Origin: Sternotherus odoratus
Lineage: Eukaryota; Chordata; Testudines; Kinosternidae
NCBI GenBank assembly: GCA_032164245.1
Contig: JAVMKO010000002.1
Location: 178,132,920-178,196,919, forward strand
Direction: 5' to 3'
DNA: 64,000 nucleotides
Shown here: positions 1 to 11,208 of the stretch, in pieces
Layout of the letters: every line of letters starts with the position of its first letter
Numbering within the stretch: position 1 is the first letter of the stretch
Notes under the pieces: generated by a model
Database searches by the model: none
Seen by the model: only the letters and a program-made list of their open reading frames with translations
What the model was told of the DNA's origin: nothing
Translations under genes and position numbers: made by a program

Positions 1-991
1 ATTTAGGAAATTCTTCATGAAATGGAATTATTGTTCTCCTTCCAGCTCTGCTGGGAGCCCTAGCTCCAAGGCAGCTGCCTAGGCTCCTGGCTTCCTGGAA
101 TGTAAACCTGGGCAAAACATTTTTCCCTAAATGGAATTTCTGTGCAATGTACTGTTCTGTCAAAGCCAAAACCTTTCATGGAGACAGAGCAGTTTCAACA
201 AAAATTTCATGAGGAGGGATTTTGGGGGAATAGGGAGAGGGATGGAAGGTGAGACAGATTTTAGCCTGGCAGGCTGTCCCAGATCTGGGGAGCCTTGGCC
301 ACCAAGGAGTTGTGAGCAGGGACTCCTAGGACTTCTAAACTTTCAGTTCCCCATCAGCCCTCCAAATGGGTTCCTGTGGAGTGAGGTGGGCAAGTTGGTA
401 GGAAACCCTGGAAAGTTTCAATACCTCCCTACCACACAGGGGTTCATCAGAAACTTGCCCGGCTTCCAGCAGTACGTTGTTAAAATCAACACAGGCCCAA
501 AGAATGTTTCAATTTCAAAGAATTGGCAAATTTTGATTAGGAAAAAAAGTGCTTCATTGAAATTTTTCCAACCAGCTGCATTTATAACCTCTTCCATGCA
601 TGAGCTGTGATTGTCTCCACTCTTAGGCTCTGACTCTACCAGCCATCACAAAATGAGGGCTTTCTATATAGAGACTCAAGAAATGCTGCTGAGCATACTT
701 ACTAATCACCGCACCTTTCTCCTAGATGTTTCTGGGCCCTTCTAGTTGAGATCCACTCTCTGCATGTGTGTAAAGACACATGATTCAAACAATGTCTCCA
801 GCCCCCTATACCTCTGACCTCTCTGGGAAATTTCACATATTCCACTGGCTTCAGCAATTGCCCCTATGATATAATTCCCAAATCTACCTCTTCACCTCCT
901 CAGTACAATACTCTAGCTCCATTGGTTTCTCTGATATCTCTTCATGGATGCCTCACCATATATGGATAGTAATTCCATGCTTGAAAAATAA
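1..991. other. Intergenic, nothing recognised
   Basis: No exon, RNA gene or repeat family was recognised here. The open frame at 131-610 has no recognisable domain and mixed, non-coding-like composition, so I treat it as chance. Confidence 0.6.
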
Positions 992-1298
992 GGGTATGTC
1001 TTCACTACCCGCCGAATCGGCGGGTAGCCATCGATCTTCTGGCGATCGATTTCTCGCGTCTTATGAAAACACGAGAAATCAATCGCGCGCGGCGCCCCCG
1101 TCGACTGCGGAACTCCAGCTTGCCAGGAGGCGCAAGCTGGAGTCGACGGGGGAGTGCGCCATCGACCGCCGCTGCCATGAGGACAAGCAGTAAGCTGGCT
1201 GCAGATACGCAAACTTCAGCTACGTGATTCACGTAGCTGAAGTTGCGTATCTGCAGTCGATTCCCCCCCACCCCACCCCCCGTAGTGGAGACCAGCCC
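992..1298. mobile_element. Palindromic MITE, copy 1 (Harbinger-like)
   Basis: The ends are inverted: GGGTATGTCTTCACTAC on the left and GTAGTGGAGACCAGCCC on the right. Near the right end an inner hairpin lies at about 1199-1257 (GATACGCAAACTTCAGC pairing with GCTGAAGTTGCGTATC). The same terminal and hairpin sequences recur at 11212, 22897 and 58291. There is no coding capacity, so it is non-autonomous. Other copies have 3-bp TSDs (TGA, TTA), which suggests PIF/Harbinger. This copy has no clean TSD. It abuts the 5' end of the CR1 fragment that follows. Confidence 0.75.
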
Positions 1299-1608
1299 TA
1301 CGACTATAGCAGTAGGAATATATTACCAATCACCTGACCAGGATGGTGATAGTGACTGTGAAATGCTCATGGAAAGTAGAGAGGCTATTAAAATTTAAAA
1401 AATCAATAATAAAGGGAGATTTCAACTCTCCCCATATTGAAGGGGGACATCACCTTAGGACGAGATTCAGAGATAAAGTTTCTTGACACTTTCAGTGACT
1501 GCTTCTTGGAGTAGCTAGTCCTAGAACCCACAAGAGGAGAGCCAATTCTTGATTTAGTCCTAAGTGGATCACAGGATCAAGTCCAAGAGATGACTATAGC
1601 TGAACCAC

Positions 1609-1837
1609 TTAGTAATACTGTCAAGAATCAGAGAGGTAGCCGCGTTAGTCTGGAATAGCAGAGGTAACAAAGTCCTGTGGCACCTTAAAGACTAACTATA
1701 AAGTTTTGAAGCATAAGCTTTCGTGGGCTAATACCCACTTCCGACGAAGTGGATATTAGCCCACGAAAGCTTATGCTTCAAAACTTTATAGTTAGTCTTT
1801 AAGGTGCCACAGGATTTTGTTACCTTTAGTAATACTG
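1609..1837 (+). mobile_element. Palindromic Penelope-like insertion, copy 1
   Basis: The element occupies 1621-1825 and is bounded by a 12-bp TSD, TTAGTAATACTG, at 1609-1620 and 1826-1837. It starts TCAAGAATCAGAGAGG and consists of two inverted arms meeting near 1740. The left arm has GTGGCACCTTAAAGACTAAC and the right arm its complement, ending GGTGCCACAGGATTTTGTTACC. It disrupts CR1 fragment A, so it is younger than that element. The assignment to Penelope-like retroelements rests on my memory of this widespread sauropsid repeat and on the inverted arrangement; no reverse transcriptase is present. The centre carries the hammerhead-like core described in the findings. Confidence 0.72.
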
Positions 1838-2656
1838 ATCATAACATAATAAAATGTAACACCCTGTGGAGAGGAGGGTGGCAAAGTAGTTCGTCCCACT
1901 AGTGGTTAACTATAGAAAGGGGAACTACAAAAATATGAGGAAGTTAGTTAAACAGAAATTAAAAGGTACAGCACCAAAAGCGAAATCCCTGCAAGCTGCA
2001 TGGAAACTTTTTAAAGACACCATAATAGAGGCTCAATTCAAATGTATACTCCGACTATAAATATAAAATAATGGGGTCTAAATTAGCTATTACCACTCAA
2101 GAAAGAGATCTTGGAGTAATTGTAGATAGTTCTCTGAAAATATCCACTCAATCTGCAGCAGCTTTCAAAAAAGTTAATTATGTTGTGAATCATTAGGAAA
2201 GGTATAGACAATAAGACAGAAAATATCATAATCCCTCTATAAATCCATGGTAAAACCGCATCTTGAATATTGCATGCAGATCTGGTCTCCCCATCTCAAA
2301 AAAGATACATTGGAAATTGAAAAGTTTCAGAAAAGGTCAACAAAAATGATTAGGGATATGGAACAGCTTCCATATGAAGAGAGATTAATAAGATTGGAAC
2401 TTCTGAGCTTGGAAAAGAGATGAATAAGGTGTAATATAATAGAGATCTATAAAATCCTGACTAGTGTGGTGAAAGTAAATAAGGAAGTGTTATTTACTCC
2501 TCATAACATAAGAACTAGGAGTCACCAAATGAAATTAATAGTCATGAGGTTGAAAATGAATAAAAGGAAGTATTTTTTTCACACAACACACAGTCAACCT
2601 GTGGACCTCTTTTCCAGATAATGATGTGAAGGCTAAGGCTGTAACAGGGTTTGGTT

Positions 2657-3308
2657 ATATAGACCAGTGTTCGCCAACCTTTTGGTCCTCACGGACAACT
2701 AAAGTTGTGTGGTGCGCCCCCCCCCGCTCGACTCGCCCCCCCCCCCGCTCGACTCGCCCCCCCCCCCGGCCTCAGCAGCGTGGCTCGGCCGCCCCCCCCC
2801 CCCGCTCCAGCGGCGTGGCTCGGGCCCCTCCCCCCCTCAGCTCCAGCAGCGCGGCGCAGCTCGCCTCGCCCCCCCCCCCCGCTCCAGCAGCGCGGCTCGG
2901 GCCCCCGGCCTCAGCGGCGCGGCGCAGCGCGGCTCCCCCCCGCCTCGGCTCCAGCGGCGCGGCTCGCCCCGGCTCCAGCGGCGCAGCGCAGCTAGGGCTC
3001 CCCCCTCCCCGGCTCCAGCGACGCGGCGCGGCTCGCCCCCCCGCCGCCTCAGCGGCATGGCGCAGCTCGGCCCCCGCGCCCCCGACTCCAGCGGCGCGGC
3101 TCGGGCCCCCCGGCTCACGCGGCGTGAGCCGGGAGGCAGGAGCGTGCCAGCGCTTGCTGGCCACCGGGGACGGGGCGGGACAGGCGCCGCAGCCTCTTGC
3201 CTGCCCGGAGGGGCGGCCATGAGGGAGCCCGGCGCCGCGGACCACCAGAATTTTCCTGCGGACCACCAGTGGTCCGCGGACCACCGGTTGGCGACCGCTG
3301 ATATAGAC
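2657..3308. mobile_element. hAT DNA transposon, C-rich, non-autonomous
   Basis: A perfect 8-bp TSD, ATATAGAC, lies at 2657-2664 and 3301-3308. The element between (2665-3300, 636 bp) begins CAGTGTTCGCCAACC and ends GGTTGGCGACCGCTG, inverted ends of hAT type (CAG...CTG). The interior is a run of short CGGCTC/CCAGCAGCG-like units with poly(C) tracts. It opens every frame on both strands but shows no protein family. No transposase is visible. It sits inside CR1 fragment A. Confidence 0.88.
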
Positions 3309-3317
3309 TATAATAGG

Positions 3318-4010
3318 ATTGCAGTTCTGCAGAAAAGCACCTAGGGGTTACAGTGGATGAGAAGTCAACAGTGTGCCCTTGTTGCCAAGAAAGCTAATGG
3401 CATCTTGGGTTATATACGTAGGGGCATTGCCAGCAGATCAAGGAACGTGATCATTCCCCTATCTTCAGCATTGGTGAGGCCTCATCTGGAGTACTGTGTC
3501 CAGTTTTGGGACCCACACTACAAGAAGGATGTGGAAAAATTGGAAAGAGTCCAGCGAAGGGCAACAAAAATGAGTTAGGGGGCTGGAGCACACGATTTAT
3601 CAGGAGAGGCTGAGGGAACTGGGATTGTTTAACCTGCAGAAGAGAAGAATGAGTGGGGATTTGATAGCTGCTTTCAACTACCTGAAACGGGGTTCCAAAG
3701 AGGATGGATATAGACTGTTTTTAGTGGTAGCAGATGACAGAACAAGGAGTAATGGTCTTAAGTTGCAGAGGGGGAGGTTTAGGTTGGATAGTCAGAAAAA
3801 CTTTTTCACTAGAAGGGTGGTGAAGCACTGAAATGGATTACCTAAGGAGGTGGTGGAATCTCCTTTCTTATAGGTTTTTAAGGTCAAACTTGACAAAGAC
3901 CTAGCTGGAATGATTTTTTTAGGGATTAGGTCCTGCTTTGAGTAAGGGTTGGACTAGATGGTCCCCTGACATCTCTTCCAGCCCTGATATTCTATGATTC
4001 TATGATTCTA
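3318..4010 (+). mobile_element. CR1 LINE fragment B, 3' end
   Basis: This is the 3' part of a second CR1. Frames at 3357-3578 and 3625-3831 carry the family's C-terminal reverse-transcriptase words: [26 protein letters not shown] and [11 protein letters not shown], then a break, then [13 protein letters not shown] with its first two residues upstream of the second frame. The element ends in the CR1 3' microsatellite (ATTCTATG repeats, 3989-4010). It is broken by a stop and a frameshift at about 3577-3625. It lies within CR1 fragment A, so it inserted later. Confidence 0.9.
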
Positions 4011-4249
4011 GGGTTAAAAAAAGAAAGGCTACTAGCTAAGATAGGCAGGGATGAAAAACCATGCTCTGAGAAGTCTCTGTCCTCTGTTTGCCAGAAGCAG
4101 GGAATGGCCAACAGGGGATGACTTGCTACCTGTTCTGTTCATTCCCTCTGGAACACCATCACCCACTGTTGGAAGACAGGGTACTGGACTAGACGGAACA
4201 TTGCTCTCACCCAGTATGGCCATTCTTATGTACCACCACAAACTCAGCA

Positions 4250-4996
4250 TTTCCAAAATAAAATTTGTCTCCCTTTGCTGCACCCACCTCGCAATCTCAC
4301 CTCTTCCCCATTTTCTGTTACTGGCAACAGCACCGGTAGCCTTCCTATCTCTCAAGATTTCAAGTGAGTCATCATTTATAATGACTTCTCTCCACACTTC
4401 CAATAAATACTGTCATTTCTCTCACTGCTCCATGTCCAAAATGCCCCCATCCTCTTTTTCCTTCCCTGCCAAAATTCTGGTTCTCCTGCCTTGTGTATTT
4501 GTAATCTCCTTTCCAGGCCTCCTGTCAAGTCCATCTGCTGCAAAAATTATCTTGTCCTTTCTCTTGACCACATTTCTATGCTGGCTTCTGCTGAGTTTAA
4601 GTGAAGTTCAAGTTTTTCTTTTTCTCCTACATTTTTGCTATTTTTTCTTCTCCTATACAATATCCCAGTGCCTTTTCTCCACTAAAACTTCTGCTGAGTA
4701 CCTCTTTTTGGTACTTTGTTTCATTTCAGCATCTTTCATTCTTCAACATCATCCTATATTCATGGATCCACCTCCCAATCAACATACCTCAAGCATCCTC
4801 TCCTTCCTCTTAATAAATATTCAAAAGATTCACTCATGTAGTTAACCTGAAAAGAGCACTTCCTGTTGTTTATCCTGCATGGTATGGTACTGTTCTAACT
4901 CAAACCCAAAGGCTGTTGGATCTTCAAGATCGAGTTTTGTACAGTGTTTTGCATGGCCAATCCTATCTCTGCCATGTACACAGAGTTTTCAATAAA
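4250..4996 (+). mobile_element. Decayed L2-type LINE 3' region (tentative)
   Basis: The DNA is pyrimidine-rich and C-T biased on this strand, with stretches resembling L2 text (CTCCTGCCTTGTGTATTTGT, then AATCTCCTTTCC). It ends near 4996 in an AATAAATAATAATAAA-like tail after a GTACAGTGTTTTGC-like motif. The long frame at 4051-4845 begins inside the preceding CR1 end and has no domain, so I do not call it a gene. Confidence 0.45.
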
Positions 4997-7977
4997 TAAT
5001 AATAAAATGTGTAGTTTAAAATATTTCAAATCATATCCGTCAACGTAATGCAACAAAGAGCCATACAACATAAGCCCTTACTGAATAGGAAACAATAGCT
5101 CTCCCTCCTTTTACTTTGAAGGTTCCTAAAGGGCTAATAATGTATTAGCTATACTACCTAAATTTTGTTTGTAATTGCAATAATATTGTTTTGTAAATAC
5201 TATGCCATCTGATAAAATGACATATTAGACTGTCATTTCATCTCTGCAAAGTGATAATGTTTGCATATGCTCAGATCTGTTATGCTTAGCAGCCCAAATT
5301 CCCAAACAGAGCTTCTGGAATCTGCTTTCTGAGATTAGCAGTGCCCTCTCCCCTGATTTAAACAAAAATAATTGGAAAGGCACATGTACCAGCTTCCAGT
5401 TTATAAGAGTTCATTTATTTGAAATCCCCTGAGCTCCTCCAATTAGAAAACAACTTTTTGACTTAATATCCTTCAATTGTTAAAAACTTGCGTCACTGAG
5501 AGATCACAGTGAAACGTAAAGGTCCCAGCACATTGGAATTTGATTGTGAGGGGATGTGATTGTTCCACATTTAGACTGGAAAGGGTTAGGAACTCCACTT
5601 CCCAATGTGCTTAATGAATGAAAGGAAAATTGGACCCTTGAGCCAGAGTCAATGACCTAACTGAGTGAAAAATGTTTGCAGGTTAACAAGGGCAACTGTT
5701 CCTTGCTATAATTCCCACTGGAGGTGAATGACAAAAAAGGCCAATAAACCTCAGACTTGATATTATTTATTAACCTGTTTTCTTCCTAGAAAAAGACCTT
5801 ACTGTAGATCTTGGAAGACAGCAGGAAAAAAAGGGCTCTTTGGCAAAGAAAAAAATGACCAAACAAATGCTCAGTGTAGAAAGATTAAACAATGTAATAC
5901 TTTGAACTCTTTGTGATTAGTTAGATTACAAGGGATCACCTTTGCCAGCATTCTTAGTCTATCATATTAGAAATAAGGTTGTGGGGGAAATACACTAGTT
6001 TATACAATATAAATACAGAATGTAACTGGATGTGACAAGTTATATTGTTGATGCTCTAAGCCAGGGAAAATACAAGGAAGTTGCATGCTTTCATGTTATG
6101 TCTTGTTAAAAGCATTGCAGCATGATATGCTGATGCAGCACCTCTGTAGCTTTCTTTCCAAACACTCAGCAAGTAGAGTGGGGTAGGTAGTAAAATGCAC
6201 TCAGATGGATTTGAACTTATAAGGCATCAGATGATACAATTTGCTTCATGGACCTAAGAAAAAAAAAATACTATCTATATTTAAGAGCTGCTTTATTTTC
6301 TCTTCTGCTGTATTTTTCTTGCCAGAGTGAATAGAAGTTAATAAAAAGCCTCTACTAGCAATACTTCAAGTTGTCTTAGTACAGTATCTAAGCTTTGTTA
6401 TATTTAACCTTTAAAAATCAAACTTTCAAAAAGTAGATTATCGCTAGATTTTGCCATACATGATAAACATTGTTTTCCTTTCAACATTTTGAGAATTTCT
6501 CAACTGATAACAGGTTAGATAGCCTTTCTTCCCACATTAACAGGAACAAATGTGATATACACACAGCCAAACAAAAATACCACCTAAAAATAGTTTCCCT
6601 CTTTTCTTCCCTTTATTTTTTTTTCAACATCTGTCAGTGTATCACAGGGTGACTGGTCCCTTTAAGAGGGAGTGGAGTCTAGTACACCACTCGTTTATTG
6701 AGTCTGCTGTAGTGTTTGGCTACTCAAACTCAGCAATGGACCAGATGCCCAGGTGGTATAAGAGAAATAGTTTCATTGGCCTAGAAGAGCTACACTGATT
6801 TACACTCTGAATCTGGCCTAATATGGCTAGTGTCCAGCTCAGATGCATTTCTCTCTTCAAGGGAAAACTAAAAGAAAATGCTCTCGATTCACTTTCACCT
6901 GTTTCCCACAGAGTCACCATTAGCGCTGGATACTAAGTCCCACCATTACCTCTTCCTTCCATTTTCTTATTGGCAATATAAATTAACTGTGAATGTATCT
7001 GCTAATTTTTGTTTGTTTCCCAATAAAAGTGGGTGTTAAAGTGAACAAGAAATTTAGCAAGAGGAGCAGCTGATGGATCATATGGTTTGAGGTAGAGAAA
7101 CACCTCTTTGAGAAAGTATCCTAGTTACTAACTGTAAAAGGATGGAAAGGATAATTTTTGCTGTGGAGAAAAATTCATAAATAAGTAAAAGGTCAGAGCA
7201 TCAGTTATTTGTAATGTAGCTGAATTGTTACTAAATCTAAATTGTTACTGAATTTGACCTTTCATAGAATCTTTCTAATTTTTGAATGCTGAGAATAAAT
7301 TACTCATGGGGAACTGACATTTTAATAGTTTTGCTCAGAGTATATAGTGCATGGACTATTGAGACCACTATTTAGCTTGTTTATTGATGTGAAAAGCCTG
7401 CTGATCTTCTACCCTATGGATTACCATGAGCATTCATACTGCCATGGCCTATGATATTGTTTCATAAGGATCTTGTCAGTTCTTGGGAAAACCCAAAAGC
7501 TACAGGAAATCATAGTGATTCAGGAGTTGGTATGTGGTATTTTGGGGGATCTTTCTGTTACTGTGAGATTTAAAGTCAAGATCCAGACTACATATAGTCA
7601 TTAAAAAAATTCTATGGCACTTGGCACAAAAAATTAGGTGGGAACTCTAGTTTTCTGGTCAAACTGGAATCAGGTACTTATTAGAGACGGTCTGAAATAT
7701 TTTGTTTCCCATTCAATTTTCAACCAAAACTTTCATCTTGAGTTTTTTATGTAAACTCGAAACGGAAAGATTCTGGCTAGAAAACTGATTTGGGGCGAAT
7801 ATGGGAGTTTTAATCAACATTGAACAACAAAGAGAAATCAAAATATAGAACTAAATGAGTATTGTCTATTCATAGCACTCAATGAGGCAGCAGTCCTGTG
7901 GAAAAAATATCATGTGATTATTTTATTAAGGATTGTACCACATGTACAAGAAGGCTGAATTAAAGTTGCATAGATAG
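4997..7977. other. Intergenic, AT-rich, nothing supported
   Basis: No exon, RNA gene or clear transposon was recognised. A stretch at about 6645-6720 (CACAGGGTGACTGGTCCC...) looks like a dispersed repeat, but I cannot name it. Short frames at 6470-6652 and 6720-6920 have no recognisable content. Confidence 0.5.
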
Positions 7978-8216
7978 CTTTAATTCTGGTATCAGAGAGG
8001 TAGCCGTGTTAGTCTGGAATAGCAAAGGAAACAAAATCTTGTGGCACCTTAAAGACTAACTATAAAGTTTTGAAGCATGAGCTTTCGTGGGCTAATACCC
8101 ACTTCGTCGGATGCTTGCATCCGACGAAGTGGGTATTAGCCCACGAAAGCTCATGCTTCAAAACTTTATAGTTAGTCTTTAAGGTGCCACAAGATTTTGT
8201 TTCCTTTAATTCTGGT
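7978..8216 (+). mobile_element. Palindromic Penelope-like insertion, copy 2
   Basis: A perfect 13-bp TSD, CTTTAATTCTGGT, lies at 7978-7990 and 8204-8216, flanking an insertion at 7991-8203. The two arms are near-perfect inverted copies. The left arm ends at 8114 and the right arm begins at 8117, with only TT between (GGATGC-TT-GCATCC). The left arm continues outward into AGTCTGGAATAGC and the GAGAGGTAGCC terminus, which the right arm lacks. The layout matches copy 1. Confidence 0.75.
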
Positions 8217-10304
8217 GTTTCCTAACTTTTGAGTGCTTGACTTTACAACTTTAATGGTCTGTTAACATAGGGTATTTTATGTATAATATGTATTATAGTA
8301 AGTTATATTAAGAGGGTTTTTTGCATCTTCTGCTTGCTGCTCTTGGTACAAAACTTTATTTAAGAATTGGTGTTGGAATATAGTTTTTTCCCCCCTTTTG
8401 TAGCACTTCCCCCTTTTTCACTATTAGTAAGTTTATATTTTATACCATAGTCCTATAAACTTACTGTGAGGGCATTTGAGACCTGTTGGAGAGAATATTC
8501 CATTGCAAAAATTTTGGAATCTATCATCCTGGTCAAATCTTGAGTAATCCTTTGCATAATTTCACTGTCAATTTCTTCTGTTGCACTGCATGGTGCAGGT
8601 GTGTTGAAGTGGGATTTCTTTGGTCCAGACCCAGCTCTGTTGCAGCGTTAGTTTTGATATCAAACCTGCTAGTTACTACATTTTGGGAATTTTAAAACAG
8701 GACACGTCTGCTGCAGAGCCAGTAATTTCAGGGGAGGAGCTAAATTATTTTAAAATGACAAATGATTGAATATTGATTGGAATATGGCCAGTAGCAGCTA
8801 TGGTGGTCTATTGAATTTTCAACTTGTGAAAGGTGAATGATTTGTCATGCTCTAAAAGTAAGTGGTGAATATTTGAAGAGTAGGACATGGAAATGGTATT
8901 TGCATAAATCTAACCTCCGCTCTCCACATCAATTTTGCCATACTTATGGGCGCACCAGCCTTACTATCAGTCCAAGAAACACTACTTCCAAAAAATAACT
9001 CATCGCTTCTGGCAATCACTGTTGTTTGACAGTGACGTGATGCTCAGGAACATATGCTTATTTGCAGGCAGGGTTCTGGGAAATGACACGAAGTTATTGG
9101 TCAAATAGTTTTGAAAGACACAGGTAGTTTCTTTCCCAATGAAATACTGCCATGTTCCAGAGTCAATTCCAGAGTCAATTCCATTCTACACATACCTGTT
9201 TAACTTCACACATAGTATCAAGGCCAAAGTATAGGCCCAACTGTTGCAAAGACCAAATCATGTATTTTCTTTAAGCACATAGTTTTGCACAATGTGTATG
9301 TCTGTGCAGGATTGTAGCCTTAGTTTCAGATCCCCATGTGCGTCTCCCAGGACTTCAGTTTTCTGCTGCCTTTTTCTTTTTCTCTTTTCCTTCTTCTCTT
9401 TTCTTTTCTTTTCTCAAGTTTCTTAGTTTTAAATCAATACTTGAAAATAGGTTTGTATACAAAGTTTGAGCTGTTCTTCTGACTTATTAAAAATACAGTA
9501 GTACCAGAAAGTATAATGTGACAACAAATATTTAATGTAATTTTTTTCAAGCCCTACAAGGAATAGAATTTAATATTGTTTTACAGTAGATGTGGATGAA
9601 GCTCAAAATCAAAGTGTTCTCATGGCACATAAATTATTACTTTTTTCTGTACAACAACACAGACATTAAAAGCGACTTTATGAGATTTTAATTTACCACA
9701 ATTATTCTCTCTAGTTCTTACAGTCTCTAAATAGTATCCTAATGCTAGATCATATTTTTGACAACAAAACACCAGATATACTGTAATGACTTGGCATTCA
9801 GCCTTTTGGAACGAAGGCCAAAACTGGTCAAATAAATCATTCCTCCCTAGTAAGCAGCAATGATTGTATTGTAAACTTTGGATAAATCTGTGATATTACA
9901 GAAAGCAACTGTTTTTCAATAAACTGACTTCAAAAAATGTTAAAAATCTGTGAAAAAATTTCCTATGCTGGAGACACACGAGTATGGCATAATGCTACCA
10001 GATTCTTCTGTATTGTTACAGATTAATGTTTAACAAACGAAGATGACAAATTTTCTCTTCATTATGATGATCAAGTTAGGATGAGTATGCCTTATGGTAA
10101 CCTGTACAGATTTTAATATAAAATGTTAACTTAAACCTTTTAAACATCCTATAGAACATAGCAGGGAGTTCCTGCTGTAGACATCAGTACGATGGGTCAA
10201 AAAAGACACATGCTTTAATAGGTAGCTACAGAAGGCTTTGAATATCATGGTCAAACCCTTGAAGTTGGCTTTGTAGTCAACAGGAGACAATAGTTGAATA
10301 CTAG
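8217..10304. other. Intergenic, nothing supported
   Basis: AT-rich DNA with no recognised gene. A polypyrimidine tract (TTTTC/CTTTT units) lies at about 9367-9415. Confidence 0.55.
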
Positions 10305-10505
10305 CTGATATACTTTATTAATAATTATATTAATAATAATATTAACAATATATTATCATCACTATGACTATTATTGATATGAATATTAATATTTATAGTA
10401 TTAATAATATTATTTATAGTCATATTATTAACATATTAATAATATTCATATTCATATTCATATTATTAATACTATTAATAATATTAATAATATTATGATA
10501 ATTAC
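10305..10505. repeat. AT-only low-complexity tract (TTAATA/ATT units)
   Basis: About 200 bases of imperfect ATTAATA/TTAATAAT units with almost no G or C, some in short palindromes. It is a degenerate simple repeat. Confidence 0.85.
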
Positions 10506-10507
10506 TA

Positions 10508-10606
10508 TAGTGCCTAGAAGCCTCAGCCCAGATCTGACTTCATTGTGCTAAACACTGTACATAGATAGAGATAGTCCCTGCCCAGAAGAACCTATAGTTT
10601 AAATAG
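10508..10606 (+). repeat. SINE/LINE tail fragment
   Basis: It reads GTGCCTAGAAGCCTCAGCCC, then CATTGTGCTAAACACTGTAC and AGTCCCTGCCCAGAAG. I recognise this text as a very common interspersed repeat of turtles. Family name uncertain. Confidence 0.55.
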
Positions 10607-10795
10607 CAAATCGCTTGAGCTGCAACCAGTAAGCAGACAGTCTTCTACTGCTCTTTTCCTTTAGCTGGAGGACATGGGGAGTTGCCAGCAGTTGGAAGGA
10701 GTGGCTCACAGTGGTCAGGTGCCTGGGGCGCTGGGAGAAGTGCAGGAAGTGAAGACAGTTAGCGACTGCACATTGGAATGTATCAGCTGCTGAAG

Positions 10796-11059
10796 TCTTA
10801 GAGCAGTGGTTCTCAAATGATTGCATTGATAACCCCTTTCACAAAGCAAACCTCTGAGTGTGAACCTTCTCCCCCTTATAAATTAAAAATAAATGTTTTA
10901 TATTTAACAGTATTATAAATGCTGAAGGTGTATCAGGGTTTTGGGAGTGGAGACTGATGGTTCATTTACCCCACTCCCCCCCCCCCCCGACACACACATA
11001 ATAACCTTGCGATACCTGAAGGGTCACAACCCCCAAGTTTGAGAATCCCTGACTTAGAG
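10796..11059. mobile_element. hAT MITE (CAGTGGTTCTCAAA ends)
   Basis: The element at 10804-11051 begins CAGTGGTTCTCAAA and ends TTTGAGAATCCCTG. The flanking 8 bp are TCTTAGAG and ACTTAGAG, a TSD with one mismatch. It contains a C-run at about 10975-10988. There is no coding capacity. Confidence 0.85.
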
Positions 11060-11208
11060 CCTTAGTATCTGAAGCACCTACAGTGCTTTCCTCAGCAGTG
11101 ACACATCTAGATTGGGGCCAAGGACTGTGTTGAGACAAGATTTGGTACCACAGCACTCCAGAACCACTGCAAAAAACCTACAATTACAGCTGTAACGTGG
11201 CCTCTTTC

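Larger units (their letters stand above)
1299..4232 (+). mobile_element. CR1 LINE fragment A, broken and hosting three insertions
   Basis: The left part (1300-2055) is a decayed endonuclease region. At about 1405-1440 the frame reads GDFNSPHI, the family's GDFN motif, and further on are LDLVLSG-like and TIAEPL-like stretches. At about 2055-2090 most of the reverse transcriptase is missing. The text resumes at about 2100 with the C-terminal RDLGVIVDSSLK-like motif and runs to 2656. The 3' end is found at 4011-4232, closing with CCAGTATGGCCATTCTTATG. The element is frameshifted and stop-ridden, so it is not a functional gene. It is interrupted by a Penelope-like element (1621-1825), a hAT element (2665-3300) and CR1 fragment B (about 3318-4010). 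Confidence 0.88.

Noticed and set aside
2626..3344. Several long open frames on both strands (127-211 codons)
   Set aside because: They lie inside the C-rich hAT element with a perfect 8-bp TSD. Low-complexity Pro/Ala/Arg/Ser translations in all frames reflect base composition.
4051..4845. 264-codon + strand frame
   Set aside because: It starts inside the 3' end of CR1 fragment A, crosses into decayed pyrimidine-rich DNA, and shows no domain or codon signature.
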